A stretch of 47,693 nt of DNA from Bacillota bacterium. Lineage in GTDB: Bacteria; Bacillota; Clostridia; Acetivibrionales; DSM-1351. Position numbers and translations under genes: made by a program. Positions within the stretch are counted from its first letter, which is position 1, and each line of letters opens with the position of its first letter. The DNA lies in contig JAFABO010000212.1 in NCBI GenBank assembly GCA_023426005.1, forward strand, positions 1 to 47,693, in the 5' to 3' direction. This document shows positions 24,651 to 33,620 of the stretch, piece by piece. Under the pieces are notes generated by a model. The model searched no databases. It saw only the letters and a program-made list of their open reading frames with translations, and had not been told where the DNA came from.

Positions 24651-26171
24651 ATGGAAATTACCATAAACAGGGATTCTAAAACACCAATATACCTGCAAAT
24701 AAAGAAACAAATAGAAGACATGATCAATTCCGGAAAGCTCCCTCCAAATTTTATCCTTCCTGCAGAGAGAGTGCTGGGCGAAAGGCTTAAGATCAACAGG
24801 AGTACCGTCATCAAGGCATATATGGAGCTCAAGGCAGAGGGCCTGGCGGAGTCCAGGGTAGGAAGCGGAACAGTGGTTTTGGCGCCTTTTTCAAAGGATG
24901 GCATTCAGGAAAAAATGTACGTTCCTCCGCTCAGATGGAATCAGCTGGAAAGCAGAAGAGTCACCAAATCAAATGAACAAACCATAAATAATATCCTGTC
25001 GGTATTCGAGAAGGAAAAGGTAATCTCCTTTGCTTCGGGAGTTGCTTCAGAAGACAGTTATGATATGGAACTGCTGCAAGGCATTCAGACCCGGCTGCTG
25101 GAAAAACACAGGGAAAAAGTTCTCATGCCGACACCTGTGGACGGTTTTTCCGAGCTTAAGCATACAATAAGGTCCTATCTTCAGCAGAATGGGATTAATG
25201 CAGGTATAAAGCAAATAATGGTCACTTCGGGTTCCCAGCAGGCAGTTGAGTTTTTCGCCCGGATGCTGATTGAGCCGGGGGATGTTGTTCTGGTGGAGGA
25301 GCCGACCTATATAGGTGCCATTCAGGCTTTTGAAAGCTATGATGCCCGGCTGGTAGGCATCCCGATGGATGAAGAGGGTATCAGACTGGACATACTTGAG
25401 ACCTGCCTTGTTAAATACAGACCGAAATTTATTTACACACAGCCCACCTTCCACAATCCAACCGGGATGACAATGAGTCTTAAAAGGAGAAAGGAATTGC
25501 TGAAGCTTGCATATTATTACAATATTCCAATACTTGAGGATAACCCGTATGGAGAGCTTTATTACGAGGGAGAAAAGCTTCCTGCTCTGAAAAGTCTGGA
25601 CAATAACGATTATGTTATATATGTCAGCTCATTTTCAAAAACCATTTCCTTTAGTTTGAGAGTCGGTTATGTTGTTGCAGGTGAAAACATAATCAACAGG
25701 TTCATAAAGTTCAAACAGATTACAGACATACAGACCAACACGCTTTCCCAGTATTTTGTATATGAGTTTGTATCACAGGGCTGCTTGAAAGCTCATCTTG
25801 AAAAAATCAGAAACAAATACAGGAAGAAGAGAGATATTATGATAGCCCAACTCAATAAATGCAATATTGAAGGCATGAGAATTTTTGTCCCTGCCGGCGG
25901 ATATTTTATCTGGCTTGAACTTCCCAACAATATCAGAATGAGTGAACTGATCAAACTCCTGGGGGATAAGGGGGTAATGGTAATGCCCGGGGATGTTTTT
26001 TATCCCAAATACAACATAGAAAGCAACTTCATAAGGCTGAATTTTTCCTATCCCAGAGAGCAGGATATAAAAGATGGGATAGAAAAACTGCTTGACTGTA
26101 TAATTAAATGCTCAAACAGCAATGTCAAGCTCCGACATCCGGTGGAAACAGTATTAAATCCATATTTGTAA
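24651..26171 (+). CDS. MocR-family transcriptional regulator (GntR domain fused to aminotransferase fold)
   Basis: 506 residues. N-terminal GntR winged helix (about 10-78) with S-T-V-I-K-A-Y-M-E-L and G-S-G-T. C-terminal class I aminotransferase fold (about 110-480) with the P-T-F-H-N-P-T-G motif, Asp/Tyr PLP contacts (E-D-N-P-Y-G) and the PLP lysine in S-S-F-S-K-T. MocR proteins bind PLP, or a PLP-amino acid adduct, and control nearby or divergent genes. GGAGG is well spaced before ATG 24651. The regulated genes are likely itself and the aminotransferase that follows 63 bases later. It is a paralogue of the protein at 45353. Confidence 0.9.
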   Translation: MEITINRDSKTPIYLQIKKQIEDMINSGKLPPNFILPAERVLGERLKINRSTVIKAYMELKAEGLAESRVGSGTVVLAPFSKDGIQEKMYVPPLRWNQLESRRVTKSNEQTINNILSVFEKEKVISFASGVASEDSYDMELLQGIQTRLLEKHREKVLMPTPVDGFSELKHTIRSYLQQNGINAGIKQIMVTSGSQQAVEFFARMLIEPGDVVLVEEPTYIGAIQAFESYDARLVGIPMDEEGIRLDILETCLVKYRPKFIYTQPTFHNPTGMTMSLKRRKELLKLAYYYNIPILEDNPYGELYYEGEKLPALKSLDNNDYVIYVSSFSKTISFSLRVGYVVAGENIINRFIKFKQITDIQTNTLSQYFVYEFVSQGCLKAHLEKIRNKYRKKRDIMIAQLNKCNIEGMRIFVPAGGYFIWLELPNNIRMSELIKLLGDKGVMVMPGDVFYPKYNIESNFIRLNFSYPREQDIKDGIEKLLDCIIKCSNSNVKLRHPVETVLNPYL

Positions 26172-26234
26172 TCAGCACTATACAACTTTGAATATTTATA
26201 ATTTGTGCTGCCAGGGCAGCAGACGGAGGTTATT

Positions 26235-27425
26235 ATGTTTGCTAGGAGAACTGAATTTGTAAAAGCATCGGAGGTAAGGGAACTGCTGAAACTTTCCGAT
26301 TCGGATGAAATTATATCCTTCGGGGGAGGACTGCCGGCTGAAGAATCTTTTCCTGTGGGAGAAATGCGTGAAATATGCAATGAAATATGCAATGAAATAT
26401 TGGAGGAGAGCGGCGTAAAGTCCATGCAATATGCAATATCCGAGGGACATGCCGGCCTTCGGAATATTATTGTAAAGCTGATGGAGGAAAAGGGAATACA
26501 TACAAACCCTGACGACATTCTTATAACCTCAGGCTCTCAGCAAGGCCTTGATTTGACTGCCAAGGTTTTTTTGGATGAGGGTGATACCATACTCTGTGAA
26601 AGTCCCACATATTTGTCTGCCATTAATGCATTTAAGCCTTTCTATCCTAGATTTGACGAGATCGATATGGATGAGGAGGGACTTGTTCCTGAAGATCTTA
26701 TAAGAAAAATCGAATCAAAAGACAGAATAAAATTTTTATATACCGTACCTGATTATCAAAACCCAACCGGAAGACGCCTGAGCCTGGAGCGAAGAAAAGA
26801 AATAATAGAGATTGCAAACAAATATAAACTTATAATAATTGAAGATAATCCATATAGTGAACTCTGTTTTGACAACAGAAAACTCCCTCCTTTAAAAAGC
26901 TTTGATACCCAGGGAAGGGTAATATACCTCAGCACGTTTTCAAAGACGGTTTGTCCCGGCTACAGGATCGGATGGGCATGTGCGCCGCAGGAAATTATCA
27001 ACAAGTATGTACTTTTTAAGCAGGGAACGGATATTCATACAAATTTCTTCGCTCAAATGCAAATTGCCCGCTACTATGAGAAATACGATATCAAGGAACA
27101 CTTAAAGAGCAATATAGAAATTTATAAAAGCAGGAGGGATACAATGCTTGATACCATTGAAAAGACCTTTCCCGGGGAGGTGGAGTATACCAGACCTGAA
27201 GGCGGCATGTTCCTGTGGGTTACATTGCCGGAAAGCATCAACACCAAAGAACTTTTGGTAAAGTCCTTGAAAAGAGGGGTGGCTTTTGTTCAAGGAAGTG
27301 CATTTTTCCCCAATGGAGGTCACGAAAATACAATGCGTTTGAATTTTTCAGGAATCAGGGAGGATAAAATCAGAAAAGGCATCAGTATCCTGGGAGAAAT
27401 ACTGAAGGAAGAAATTGATAAATAA
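26235..27425 (+). CDS. PLP-dependent aminotransferase, class I/II (2-aminoadipate aminotransferase-like)
   Basis: 396 residues from ATG 26235 (GGAGG at 26225-26229); an earlier in-frame start at 26205 has no ribosome site. Seen: T-S-G-S-Q-Q-G-L-D, P-D-Y-Q-N-P-T-G, E-D-N-P-Y-S-E-L, PLP lysine in S-T-F-S-K-T, and R-L-N-F-S near the end. It resembles the catalytic half of the MocR protein upstream without the DNA-binding domain. The substrate is uncertain; LysN/aromatic-type enzymes share this pattern. A 12-base tandem duplication at about 26369-26392 gives the repeated peptide E-I-C-N-E-I-C-N. Confidence 0.88.
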   Translation: MFARRTEFVKASEVRELLKLSDSDEIISFGGGLPAEESFPVGEMREICNEICNEILEESGVKSMQYAISEGHAGLRNIIVKLMEEKGIHTNPDDILITSGSQQGLDLTAKVFLDEGDTILCESPTYLSAINAFKPFYPRFDEIDMDEEGLVPEDLIRKIESKDRIKFLYTVPDYQNPTGRRLSLERRKEIIEIANKYKLIIIEDNPYSELCFDNRKLPPLKSFDTQGRVIYLSTFSKTVCPGYRIGWACAPQEIINKYVLFKQGTDIHTNFFAQMQIARYYEKYDIKEHLKSNIEIYKSRRDTMLDTIEKTFPGEVEYTRPEGGMFLWVTLPESINTKELLVKSLKRGVAFVQGSAFFPNGGHENTMRLNFSGIREDKIRKGISILGEILKEEIDK

Positions 27426-27542
27426 AGACTTTACCATAATAATTTCTTATCATTGTATCCCGCTAAAATCAACTATTGTAAACATGTTAACCCCGGATTC
27501 ATACCATATATTAAGTAAATTAAAAAAGACGAGGTTAACATT

Positions 27543-28700
27543 ATGATATATCTGGACAATGCCGCTACATCCTTTCCAAAGCCTGAAAATGTCTATACTT
27601 CAATGGAGAATTGCATTAAAACCTACTGTGCCAATCCCGGGAGAGGAAGCCATTCCATGTCCGTCCAAAGTTCGCTGGCGGTAAATAACACCCGTGAAAA
27701 ATTGGCTTCACTGCTTAAGACAAACGATTCTCTAAACATATGTTTTACAAAAAATGCCACCGAGGCTTTAAATATAGCTATTCTGGGATGCCTGAAAGAA
27801 GGTGACCACGTTATAACAACATGCATGGAGCATAATTCTGTGCTGCGGCCTCTAAAAACCCTGGAAAAATATAACGGTATAAAGCTGACTGTAGTTGACG
27901 GTGACGGGGTGGGCAGAATAGATCCGTTTATAATAAAGAGACATATAAACAAGAAAACCAGACTTATAGCATGTACCCTTTCGTCAAATGTAAACGGGAT
28001 TATTATGCCTGTCCGGGAAATAAGTAAAATAGCAGAAAACAAAGAGCTCTTATTCCTGTTGGATGCATCCCAGGGCCTGGGCAGCATAGATATAAACCTT
28101 GGGAGGATTTACACAAGCATGCTTGCCTTTCCCGGACATAAAGGCCTGCTGGGCCCCCAGGGAACAGGGGGCCTGTACGTCTCGCCCGGAGTCAGTCTGA
28201 ACCCCTTGATGAGCGGCGGAACAGGGAGTAAATCGGAATATTTGCTGCAGCCTGATATAATACCTGACAGATTTGAAAGCGGGACTCTCAACACTCCGGG
28301 TATAGTTGGGCTGGGCGCCGGTGTTGAATTTGTACTTAAAACAGGTTTATCTGAAATAAAGAAGAAAAAGGATATGCTGATAAAGAGACTGAATGATGGC
28401 CTTTCACAAAACAGAAGCATTAAGTTGTACAATCCTCAAGACGTTAATGAAAATTCCGGGATTGTGGCGTTTAATGTCAAGGATACCGACTCGTCCGAGA
28501 TATGTGCACTTCTGGACAAAAGATATTCAATAGAATGCAGAGCCGGACTGCACTGTGCTCCTCTTGCCCACAAGCACTTCAATACAAATAAGACAGGCAT
28601 GATCAGGTTGAGTGTAGGATATTTTAATACAATGGGGGAAATTGATAATACAATTTTAGCAATTAATCGTATAATATATGATATGGTTAATAAATATTAA
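27543..28700 (+). CDS. Cysteine desulfurase-like class V aminotransferase
   Basis: 385 residues. Starts M-I-Y-L-D-N-A-A-T-S-F-P-K-P, with H-N-S-V-L-R-P for PLP stacking, D-A-S-Q, the PLP lysine in F-P-G-H-K-G-L-L-G-P-Q-G and, near the end, the Cys loop R-A-G-L-H-C-A-P. This is the SufS/CsdA-like subgroup common in Firmicutes (P-G-R-G-S-H N-terminal motif). It would take sulfur from cysteine or related substrates. No iscU, sufB or thiamine/tRNA partner lies next to it. A weak GAGG site overlaps a 9-base inverted repeat (27484-27492 with 27533-27541). Confidence 0.88.
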   Translation: MIYLDNAATSFPKPENVYTSMENCIKTYCANPGRGSHSMSVQSSLAVNNTREKLASLLKTNDSLNICFTKNATEALNIAILGCLKEGDHVITTCMEHNSVLRPLKTLEKYNGIKLTVVDGDGVGRIDPFIIKRHINKKTRLIACTLSSNVNGIIMPVREISKIAENKELLFLLDASQGLGSIDINLGRIYTSMLAFPGHKGLLGPQGTGGLYVSPGVSLNPLMSGGTGSKSEYLLQPDIIPDRFESGTLNTPGIVGLGAGVEFVLKTGLSEIKKKKDMLIKRLNDGLSQNRSIKLYNPQDVNENSGIVAFNVKDTDSSEICALLDKRYSIECRAGLHCAPLAHKHFNTNKTGMIRLSVGYFNTMGEIDNTILAINRIIYDMVNKY

Positions 28701-28760
28701 GTAAATTGATTAAAATATTAAAAATATTAATAAAGTAATTAAATATTTTTAAATTACTTA

Positions 28761-28789
28761 TAGACAAATATATCATCAGGGTGTATAAT
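28761..28789 (+). promoter_or_regulatory. Promoter of the 57-residue membrane protein gene
   Basis: TAGACA (28761-28766) and TATAAT (28784-28789) with a 17-base spacer, 30 bases before the start codon. Confidence 0.7.
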
Positions 28790-28819
28790 TTACCTATATT
28801 GATCTTGGAGGTAAAGAAA

Positions 28820-28993
28820 ATGGATAATAAATTTAAAAAACTGATAACTGTTATCGTTATGATCTTTTTATTTATAATTGCATTGAGAATTGTAGGCTGG
28901 GTACTCAATCTGATTTTACCTGTTGCAATTATAGGTGTGATTGGTTACATTATTTTCAGACTCATAAACAAAGGCAGTGCTCGAAAATATTAA
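28820..28993 (+). CDS. Small membrane protein, unknown
   Basis: 57 residues from ATG 28820, with GGAGG well placed upstream; the frame extends further upstream but without a ribosome site. A basic start (D-N-K-F-K-K) is followed by two hydrophobic segments (about 8-27 and 29-47) and a basic tail. It has its own promoter and a terminator, so it is probably real. No family is recognised. Confidence 0.7.
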   Translation: MDNKFKKLITVIVMIFLFIIALRIVGWVLNLILPVAIIGVIGYIIFRLINKGSARKY

Positions 28994-29026
28994 TGATACT
29001 GTACCTTCACTTAAATATTTTAGATG

Positions 29027-29063
29027 AACAGCCGTTATTGGAAATCAATAAGGGCTGTTTTTT
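29027..29063 (+). terminator. Terminator of the small membrane protein gene
   Basis: AACAGCCGTTATTG pairs with CAATAAGGGCTGTT (one internal mismatch) with a GAAAT loop and a following T-run. Confidence 0.88.
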
Positions 29064-29164
29064 CAGTACTCAATAAATAAAAGCGGCTTTGGCACTTTTG
29101 TTTCTATGCCGATATATATAATATGAAACCTATGTATTTTCATAACTGGTGAGGAGGCGGCACT

Positions 29165-29350
29165 ATGAAAATTGACAGAGTATCAAAGGTATATCCGGTG
29201 TCAAGAATTTTAAAAACCGACAGCTTGATACACCAAAGGAGCCAGAAAAAGGAAAAGGAGGACAGAGATTTTGAAAAAGCCCTGTTGTTGAAAAAAAGAG
29301 ATAAAGCTGCTATAACTAATAAACAAAGCCAGAATCATGAAACACAGTAA
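29165..29350 (+). CDS. Small hydrophilic protein, unknown
   Basis: 61 residues, highly charged and basic, with no Cys or membrane segment. GGTGAGGAGG lies before ATG 29165, which makes translation likely. The sequence (D-R-D-F-E-K-A-L, K-K-R-D-K-A) gives no family. No promoter or terminator was clearly seen; small proteins like this near flagellar or sporulation loci occur in clostridia, but nothing here supports either role. Confidence 0.55.
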   Translation: MKIDRVSKVYPVSRILKTDSLIHQRSQKKEKEDRDFEKALLLKKRDKAAITNKQSQNHETQ

Positions 29351-29467
29351 TTCCCCCACAATCCTTGCAAAAAAATGATATAATAACTCACTGTTAATGA
29401 GTTATTATGGTTATTTGGTGGGCGGAGGCGGGAGGTTTGCTTTTTAGACAAAAGTTTGTTTTTTAGC

Positions 29468-29496
29468 TTTACATTAAAAATATGATATGTTATAAT
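29468..29496 (+). promoter_or_regulatory. Promoter of tRNA-Pro
   Basis: TTTACA (29468-29473) and TATAAT (29491-29496) spaced by 17 bases; the tRNA begins 13 bases later. Confidence 0.85.
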
Positions 29497-29509
29497 GATT
29501 GAGCGTTAT

Positions 29510-29587
29510 CGGGATGTAGCTCAGTTTGGCTAGAGTGCTTGCTTGGGGTGCAAGAGGTCGCGTGTTCAAGTCACGTCATTCCGACCA
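29510..29587 (+). tRNA. tRNA-Pro (anticodon GGG)
   Basis: A complete cloverleaf can be drawn: acceptor CGGGATG/CATTCCG, D stem GCTC/GAGT, anticodon stem CTTGC/GCAAG with loop TTGGGGT (anticodon GGG), T stem GCGTG/CACGT with TTCAAGT loop, and encoded CCA. Confidence 0.95.
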
Positions 29588-29591
29588 AACC

Positions 29592-29633
29592 AAAAAAGAA
29601 TGGGTTTCAAGAATGAAACCCATTCTTTTTTGT
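29592..29633 (+). terminator. Terminator of tRNA-Pro
   Basis: Perfect 18-bp stem (29592-29609 with 29614-29631), AGAA loop, ending in TTTTTT. The remaining spacer to 29883 shows no gene or known riboswitch; in particular no fluoride riboswitch core was recognised ahead of the fluoride channel gene. Confidence 0.95.
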
Positions 29634-29883
29634 CATTCTTATTTTAATTTCTGTTCTCTGAGCTTTTTAAAATACTTTGGAGGGCAAAAGTTTTTTTGGC
29701 AGTTGGCAAATTTGGCAATACAACTAAATAGAAGGCGGAATTTTAGTAAATAATATCTAAAGACACAAGAGCTTTTGCTCCCTGTCAGGACTGGAATTAA
29801 ATAATTAATTTGATGTAAGAATTTCAAAATAGTATAATTACAGTTAGTAATCATATTATTATTTTTGCTTAAGGGGAAACTTT

Positions 29884-30270
29884 ATGCTCAAGAATGCTCT
29901 TGCCGTCGGCTGCGGTGGATTCATAGGCGCAGCTGCAAGATACTTGTTTTCTGTATTTGTGAATAGATTTAATACCGGTAACTTCCCGGTATCAACATTA
30001 ATCATTAATATATTGGGCTCGTTTTTGATAGGCTTTTTAACCCAGCTTTTTTTCAATCTCTATCCGGACAATAAAAGACTGCTCCTTTTTTTGACAACAG
30101 GGATTTTAGGAGGATTTACAACCTTCTCAACTTTCAGTCTGGAAACAGTAAACTTATACCAGAACGGAAATATGCTCTATGCTGCATTAAATATAATTTT
30201 TAGCATTATTTTTTGTATTTCAGGTGCATTTCTGGGAAAAATGCTGGCTGGAGTTATTGCCAGCACATAA
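29884..30270 (+). CDS. crcB: Fluoride-specific ion channel Fluc/CrcB
   Basis: 128 residues, four membrane helices, normal length. Seen: G-G-F-I-G-A-A-A-R-Y near the start, N-I-L-G-S-F-L-I-G, and the signature G-I-L-G-G-F-T-T-F-S-T-F-S. AAGGGGA precedes ATG 29884. These proteins form dual-topology dimers that let fluoride leave the cell; a single copy here suggests a homodimer. It is convergent with the sirtuin gene. Confidence 0.96.
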   Translation: MLKNALAVGCGGFIGAAARYLFSVFVNRFNTGNFPVSTLIINILGSFLIGFLTQLFFNLYPDNKRLLLFLTTGILGGFTTFSTFSLETVNLYQNGNMLYAALNIIFSIIFCISGAFLGKMLAGVIAST

Positions 30271-30281
30271 TTTATCAGTGC

Positions 30282-31013
30282 TTACAGCATTTCTACTGCA
30301 GTGCCCAACATTTTGCCTACTGAGTCGTTGATAACGAGATCCGCTCTGGAATCATACGGTGTCGGGCTTTTATTGATCAATACCAGCTTACTTCCGTGGA
30401 AGTAATTTATCAGGCCGGCGGCCGGATAAACTACCAGTGAGGTACCGCCTATTATCATAATATCGGCCTGTTTTATGGCACTGACGGCGCCGTTTACGAC
30501 ACTGTCCTCCAGGGCCTCTTCATACAGGACGACATCAGGTTTTATAATGCCCCCGCAGACAGTACAGAGGGGGATGTCCTCCGAACCGACTATATATTCG
30601 AGACCGTAAAACTTATTGCAGTTCATGCAAAAGTTACGATGGACTGATCCGTGCAGTTCATAAACTTTTTTACTTCCTGCAAGCTGGTGAAGTCCGTCAA
30701 TGTTTTGGGTAATAACGGCTTTGAGTTTTCCCTTTTCCTCCAGAATTGCAAGTGCTTTATGCCCCGGGTTTGGGGATGCGTTTTTGAAGAGCATTTTTTC
30801 TTTATAATACTTGAAAAACTCAGCCGTGTGAGATATAAAAAAACTATGGGAAAGCATGGTTTCAGGAGGGTATTCAAACCCCTGGGTTGTCTTGTAAAGA
30901 CCGTTCTCGGAGCGGAAATCGGCAATTCCCGACTCGGTGCTCATACCTGCACCTCCAAAAAATACGATGTTATTACTGCCTCTTAAAATTTCAGATAATT
31001 GCTTTACGTCCAC
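30282..31013 (-). CDS. cobB: NAD-dependent protein deacylase (sirtuin)
   Basis: 243 residues. NAD-binding G-A-G-M-S-T-E-S-G-I-A-D-F-R-S, T-Q-N-I-D-G-L-H, catalytic His in E-L-H-G-S-V, the zinc site C-x2-C...C-x2-C (C-M-N-C, C-T-V-C), and G-G-T-S-L-V-V-Y. It removes acyl groups from lysines. The start is GTG 31013 with GGAG eight bases before it. The Tyr/Arg pair marking desuccinylases is not apparent, so a deacetylase is more likely. Confidence 0.95.
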   Translation of the reverse strand: MDVKQLSEILRGSNNIVFFGGAGMSTESGIADFRSENGLYKTTQGFEYPPETMLSHSFFISHTAEFFKYYKEKMLFKNASPNPGHKALAILEEKGKLKAVITQNIDGLHQLAGSKKVYELHGSVHRNFCMNCNKFYGLEYIVGSEDIPLCTVCGGIIKPDVVLYEEALEDSVVNGAVSAIKQADIMIIGGTSLVVYPAAGLINYFHGSKLVLINKSPTPYDSRADLVINDSVGKMLGTAVEML

Positions 31014-31047
31014 AAAATCATCTCCATCTGCTTATTAATTTAACGCG

Positions 31048-31201
31048 TTGTGCTAATTAATTTAAATTTTGCTTTACCTGTGACGGCAATTTTTCACAAT
31101 TGTTTTTAACCGTGTTTCTTATTTCATGAAGTTGCCGTCGCATACCATTTGACTCCAATTAAATCTATCTGTAAAGCAAAACAAAATTTCAATCAGCACA
31201 A
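31048..31201 (+). repeat. Palindromic repeat family B, full copy (MITE-like)
   Basis: About 154 bases. Imperfect terminal inverted repeats: TTGTGCTAATTAATTTAAAT... ending GCTTTAC (31048-31077), and the reverse complement of 31171-31201. An inner pair TGTGACGGCAA (31079-31089) / TTGCCGTCGCA (31132-31142) makes a nested hairpin. Its right half recurs at 42366-42450. It has no coding capacity. Confidence 0.75.
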
Positions 31202-31309
31202 TAGGTTAATTTACTTACCATTGATAAAGTAATTATTTCATATTCCAGGAAAAATAGCACGCTTTAATAGAATTTTTTGAAATGCTATAAAAAATGCGAA
31301 CAAATGTTC

Positions 31310-31338
31310 TTGAAGTTATTATGTATATATTGTATAAT
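31310..31338 (+). promoter_or_regulatory. Promoter of the AAA ATPase gene
   Basis: TTGAAG (31310-31315) and TATAAT (31333-31338) with a 17-base spacer, about 48 bases before the start codon. Confidence 0.7.
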
Positions 31339-31385
31339 AATAGTTGTAATAACTGTAATAATTGGCAGAATCAATCCAATAAGAA

Positions 31386-32147
31386 ATGAGAGAGCCGGAA
31401 ATAATGTTCAGTGATTTATATATTAGTGGATTAAAATTGCAAAAAAATACCGAATGTCAGGATTCATATGTTTTTGAGCTTCCAAGTCTAAAGAATGTGG
31501 AACAACTGTCTTTTAACAAAAAAGTCACTTTTTTCATCGGTGAAAACGGTTCGGGAAAATCCACTCTTCTTGAGGCAATTGCCATAAATATGGGCTTTAA
31601 TGCCGAAGGCGGGACCAGGAATTTTAATTTTGCATCTCAGGAAACTCATTCGGCACTTTATAAGAGCATGACTTTGGTCAAAGGTGTAAAGCGGCCTAAA
31701 GATGGTTTTTTTCTCAGGGCGGAGAGTTTTTACAATGTTGCAACCGAAATTGACAGATTGGATAAGATGGCATTCAATCCTCTTATACATGTATACGGCG
31801 GCAAATCCCTTCATAATCAATCTCATGGAGAAAGCTTCATGGCACTTGTTCAAAACAGGTTTAAGGGAAAGGGCCTTTATATTCTGGATGAGCCGGAAGC
31901 TGCCCTGTCTCCCGCAAGACAGCTGTCCTTACTGGTATATATAAATGACTTGGCAAAGGATAATTCACAATTTATTATTGCGACACATTCGCCCATATTG
32001 CTGGCATATCCCGACTCCGATATTTTAATGCTGGATGACGGCGGAATAACAAAAACTCTTTATAAAGAAACGGATCACTACAATATAACCAGGCAATTTT
32101 TAAATAATCCCGAAAAAATGCTGGAATATTTATTTAATGAAATATGA
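31386..32147 (+). CDS. AAA/ABC-type ATPase, stand-alone
   Basis: 253 residues. Walker A F-I-G-E-N-G-S-G-K-S-T near 50-60, signature-like S-H-G-E-S near 146, Walker B Y-I-L-D-E-P-E-A-A-L near 165, and the switch His in A-T-H-S-P-I-L. This is the short soluble form found across Firmicutes, annotated only as AAA family ATPase; its substrate is not known. There is no membrane partner, nuclease or toxin gene beside it, so no defence role is implied. ATG 31386 is taken as the start, but ATG 31404 is possible; neither has a strong ribosome site. It is convergent with the next gene, 2 bases apart. Confidence 0.85.
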   Translation: MREPEIMFSDLYISGLKLQKNTECQDSYVFELPSLKNVEQLSFNKKVTFFIGENGSGKSTLLEAIAINMGFNAEGGTRNFNFASQETHSALYKSMTLVKGVKRPKDGFFLRAESFYNVATEIDRLDKMAFNPLIHVYGGKSLHNQSHGESFMALVQNRFKGKGLYILDEPEAALSPARQLSLLVYINDLAKDNSQFIIATHSPILLAYPDSDILMLDDGGITKTLYKETDHYNITRQFLNNPEKMLEYLFNEI

Positions 32148-32149
32148 AA

Positions 32150-32629
32150 CTAAAAAGCTTCAAGTCTTCTTTGTTTTCTTAATTCACACCGCTTTTTGCC
32201 TGCTTCCCATTCCAGTTTTTCTTCCTCGGTTTCCGGAGTCAGACCCGGAACCCGGACAGGCTGGTCATTTTCATCCAATGCCACAAGGACAAGATAGGCA
32301 CGGTTTATCATATACCGCATTCCATCAAGCTTTTCAACATAGGTGGATACCCGTACTTCCATGGAAGTATTCCCTACATAAGTAATCTGCCCTATGAGGA
32401 AGATTGTGCTGTTAACATAAGCAGCAGCCTTAAATTGCAGATTATCTATTGAAGCGGTGGTCACATTACAGCCGGAATGCCTTCTGGCTACCACAGCAGC
32501 AACAATATCAATCCATTCCATAAGTCTGCCTCCAAAAAGCCGGTTAAAGCCATTAATATGTTCGGGCATGATTATTTGTATTTGCTCTGTTTTTGAATCA
32601 GAAACTTTTTTATATATTTTTTTGTCCAT
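32150..32629 (-). CDS. Acyl-CoA thioesterase, hotdog fold (YciA/YkhA type)
   Basis: 159 residues. H-I-N-G-F-N-R-L-F-G-G-R-L-M-E-W-I-D replaces the usual N-x-x-G-x-x-F-G-G motif, followed by D-N-L-Q-F and V-E-V/E-V-R-V strand patterns. Such enzymes hydrolyse a range of acyl-CoAs. The C-terminal ~25 residues are highly charged. AGGAGG lies before ATG 32629. The 275-base spacer beyond it (32630-32904) shows several AGCTG repeats but no gene. Confidence 0.9.
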   Translation of the reverse strand: MDKKIYKKVSDSKTEQIQIIMPEHINGFNRLFGGRLMEWIDIVAAVVARRHSGCNVTTASIDNLQFKAAAYVNSTIFLIGQITYVGNTSMEVRVSTYVEKLDGMRYMINRAYLVLVALDENDQPVRVPGLTPETEEEKLEWEAGKKRCELRKQRRLEAF

Positions 32630-32904
32630 CCTAACCTCCTAGCTGGGCACTTTTACGTATATTATATTTTCAACCAGCTGGCAATACAGCTGTTTTATAT
32701 ATAAGCATATACTAAATACTTTTAAATTTATACCCGGTTTCAATCAAAATAATCCGTTAGCTGCTCAGAGCAGGAAAAAAATTTACGGCTTTATTCTGAT
32801 TTGACGAACTGAGAATAATTATCTATAATATTTTTTATTAATTTGTAACATATATTAATATCAGACCTATTTATATAGAGAATAAACACGAATGGAGTAC
32901 CAAA

Positions 32905-33531
32905 TTGAAATTTACAAGATATATTTTGACAATTGTTTTACCACTCCTGATTTTTTTATTTCTGGCTGTTAATGTTCTGAACAATAACATTCAGGCTTTT
33001 GATGCCTATGTTTATTCGATAGTTTCCAAAATTATATCTGAAAAAATGACCACTTTCATGAAATTCATTACTTTTCTGGCTTCACAACAGTTTTTGGGTA
33101 TAATTTCCGTACTTATATTCTTGAGTATCTTTACTAAAAAGCAAAAGTATTCCTTCTATGCAGCAATGTCAATTATAAATATATCTCTTAGCTCAATAAT
33201 CAATGTAGGATTAAAATGGTTAATCGACAGAAACAGGCCAGATATTTTAAAGCTGGTAGAGGTAACCGGGCTAAGTTTTCCAAGCGGACATTCAATGGCA
33301 TCAATTAGTTTTTACGGGTTTATAATCTACCTGTGCAGCAGATTCTGTAAAGGTAAATATAAAAACCTGATTATTTTTCCGCTTGCCATACTGATTGTCC
33401 TTATCGGTTTCAGCCGGATATATCTGGGCGTTCATTATTCCAGTGATGTTTTGGGAGGTTTTTCTCTTGGGGTGTTTTGGCTCGGGGTATTTACTTTAAT
33501 AATAGAAAAGGTACAGGAAAAACTTGTATGA
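32905..33531 (+). CDS. PAP2-family membrane phosphatase
   Basis: 208 residues with about six membrane helices. The three phosphatase motifs are intact: K-W-L-I-D-R-N-R-P, P-S-G-H-S-M-A-S and S-R-I-Y-L-G-V-H-Y-S-S-D-V-L-G-G. Members remove phosphate from undecaprenyl pyrophosphate or phosphatidate; I cannot tell which here. The start is TTG 32905 with GGAG seven bases upstream. Confidence 0.92.
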   Translation: MKFTRYILTIVLPLLIFLFLAVNVLNNNIQAFDAYVYSIVSKIISEKMTTFMKFITFLASQQFLGIISVLIFLSIFTKKQKYSFYAAMSIINISLSSIINVGLKWLIDRNRPDILKLVEVTGLSFPSGHSMASISFYGFIIYLCSRFCKGKYKNLIIFPLAILIVLIGFSRIYLGVHYSSDVLGGFSLGVFWLGVFTLIIEKVQEKLV

Positions 33532-33564
33532 ATTACCTGTAAATAAAAAAATATGCAGTGGAGA

Positions 33565-33620
33565 AAATAAGGTAAAATACTTTTTTGAGGTGATAGCATG
33601 AAACGTATTTTACCTTATTT
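33565..33620 (+). promoter_or_regulatory. Perfect inverted repeat enclosing a ribosome site and start codon
   Basis: A 16-base arm (33565-33580) is perfectly complementary to 33605-33620. The 24-base loop between them contains the GAGGTGA ribosome site and ATG 33598, so the mRNA of the next gene would present its initiation region in a hairpin loop. The right arm is coding sequence (codons 3-8). Confidence 0.75.

Noticed and set aside
29526..29753. 75-residue frame over the tRNA-Pro region
   Set aside because: It begins inside the tRNA and crosses its terminator.
29588..29883. Possible fluoride riboswitch before crcB
   Set aside because: The conserved core and pseudoknot sequences were not found.
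31386..32147. Stand-alone ATPase as an anti-phage defence gene
   Set aside because: No nuclease, protease, toxin or other defence partner is adjacent; both neighbours are housekeeping-type genes.
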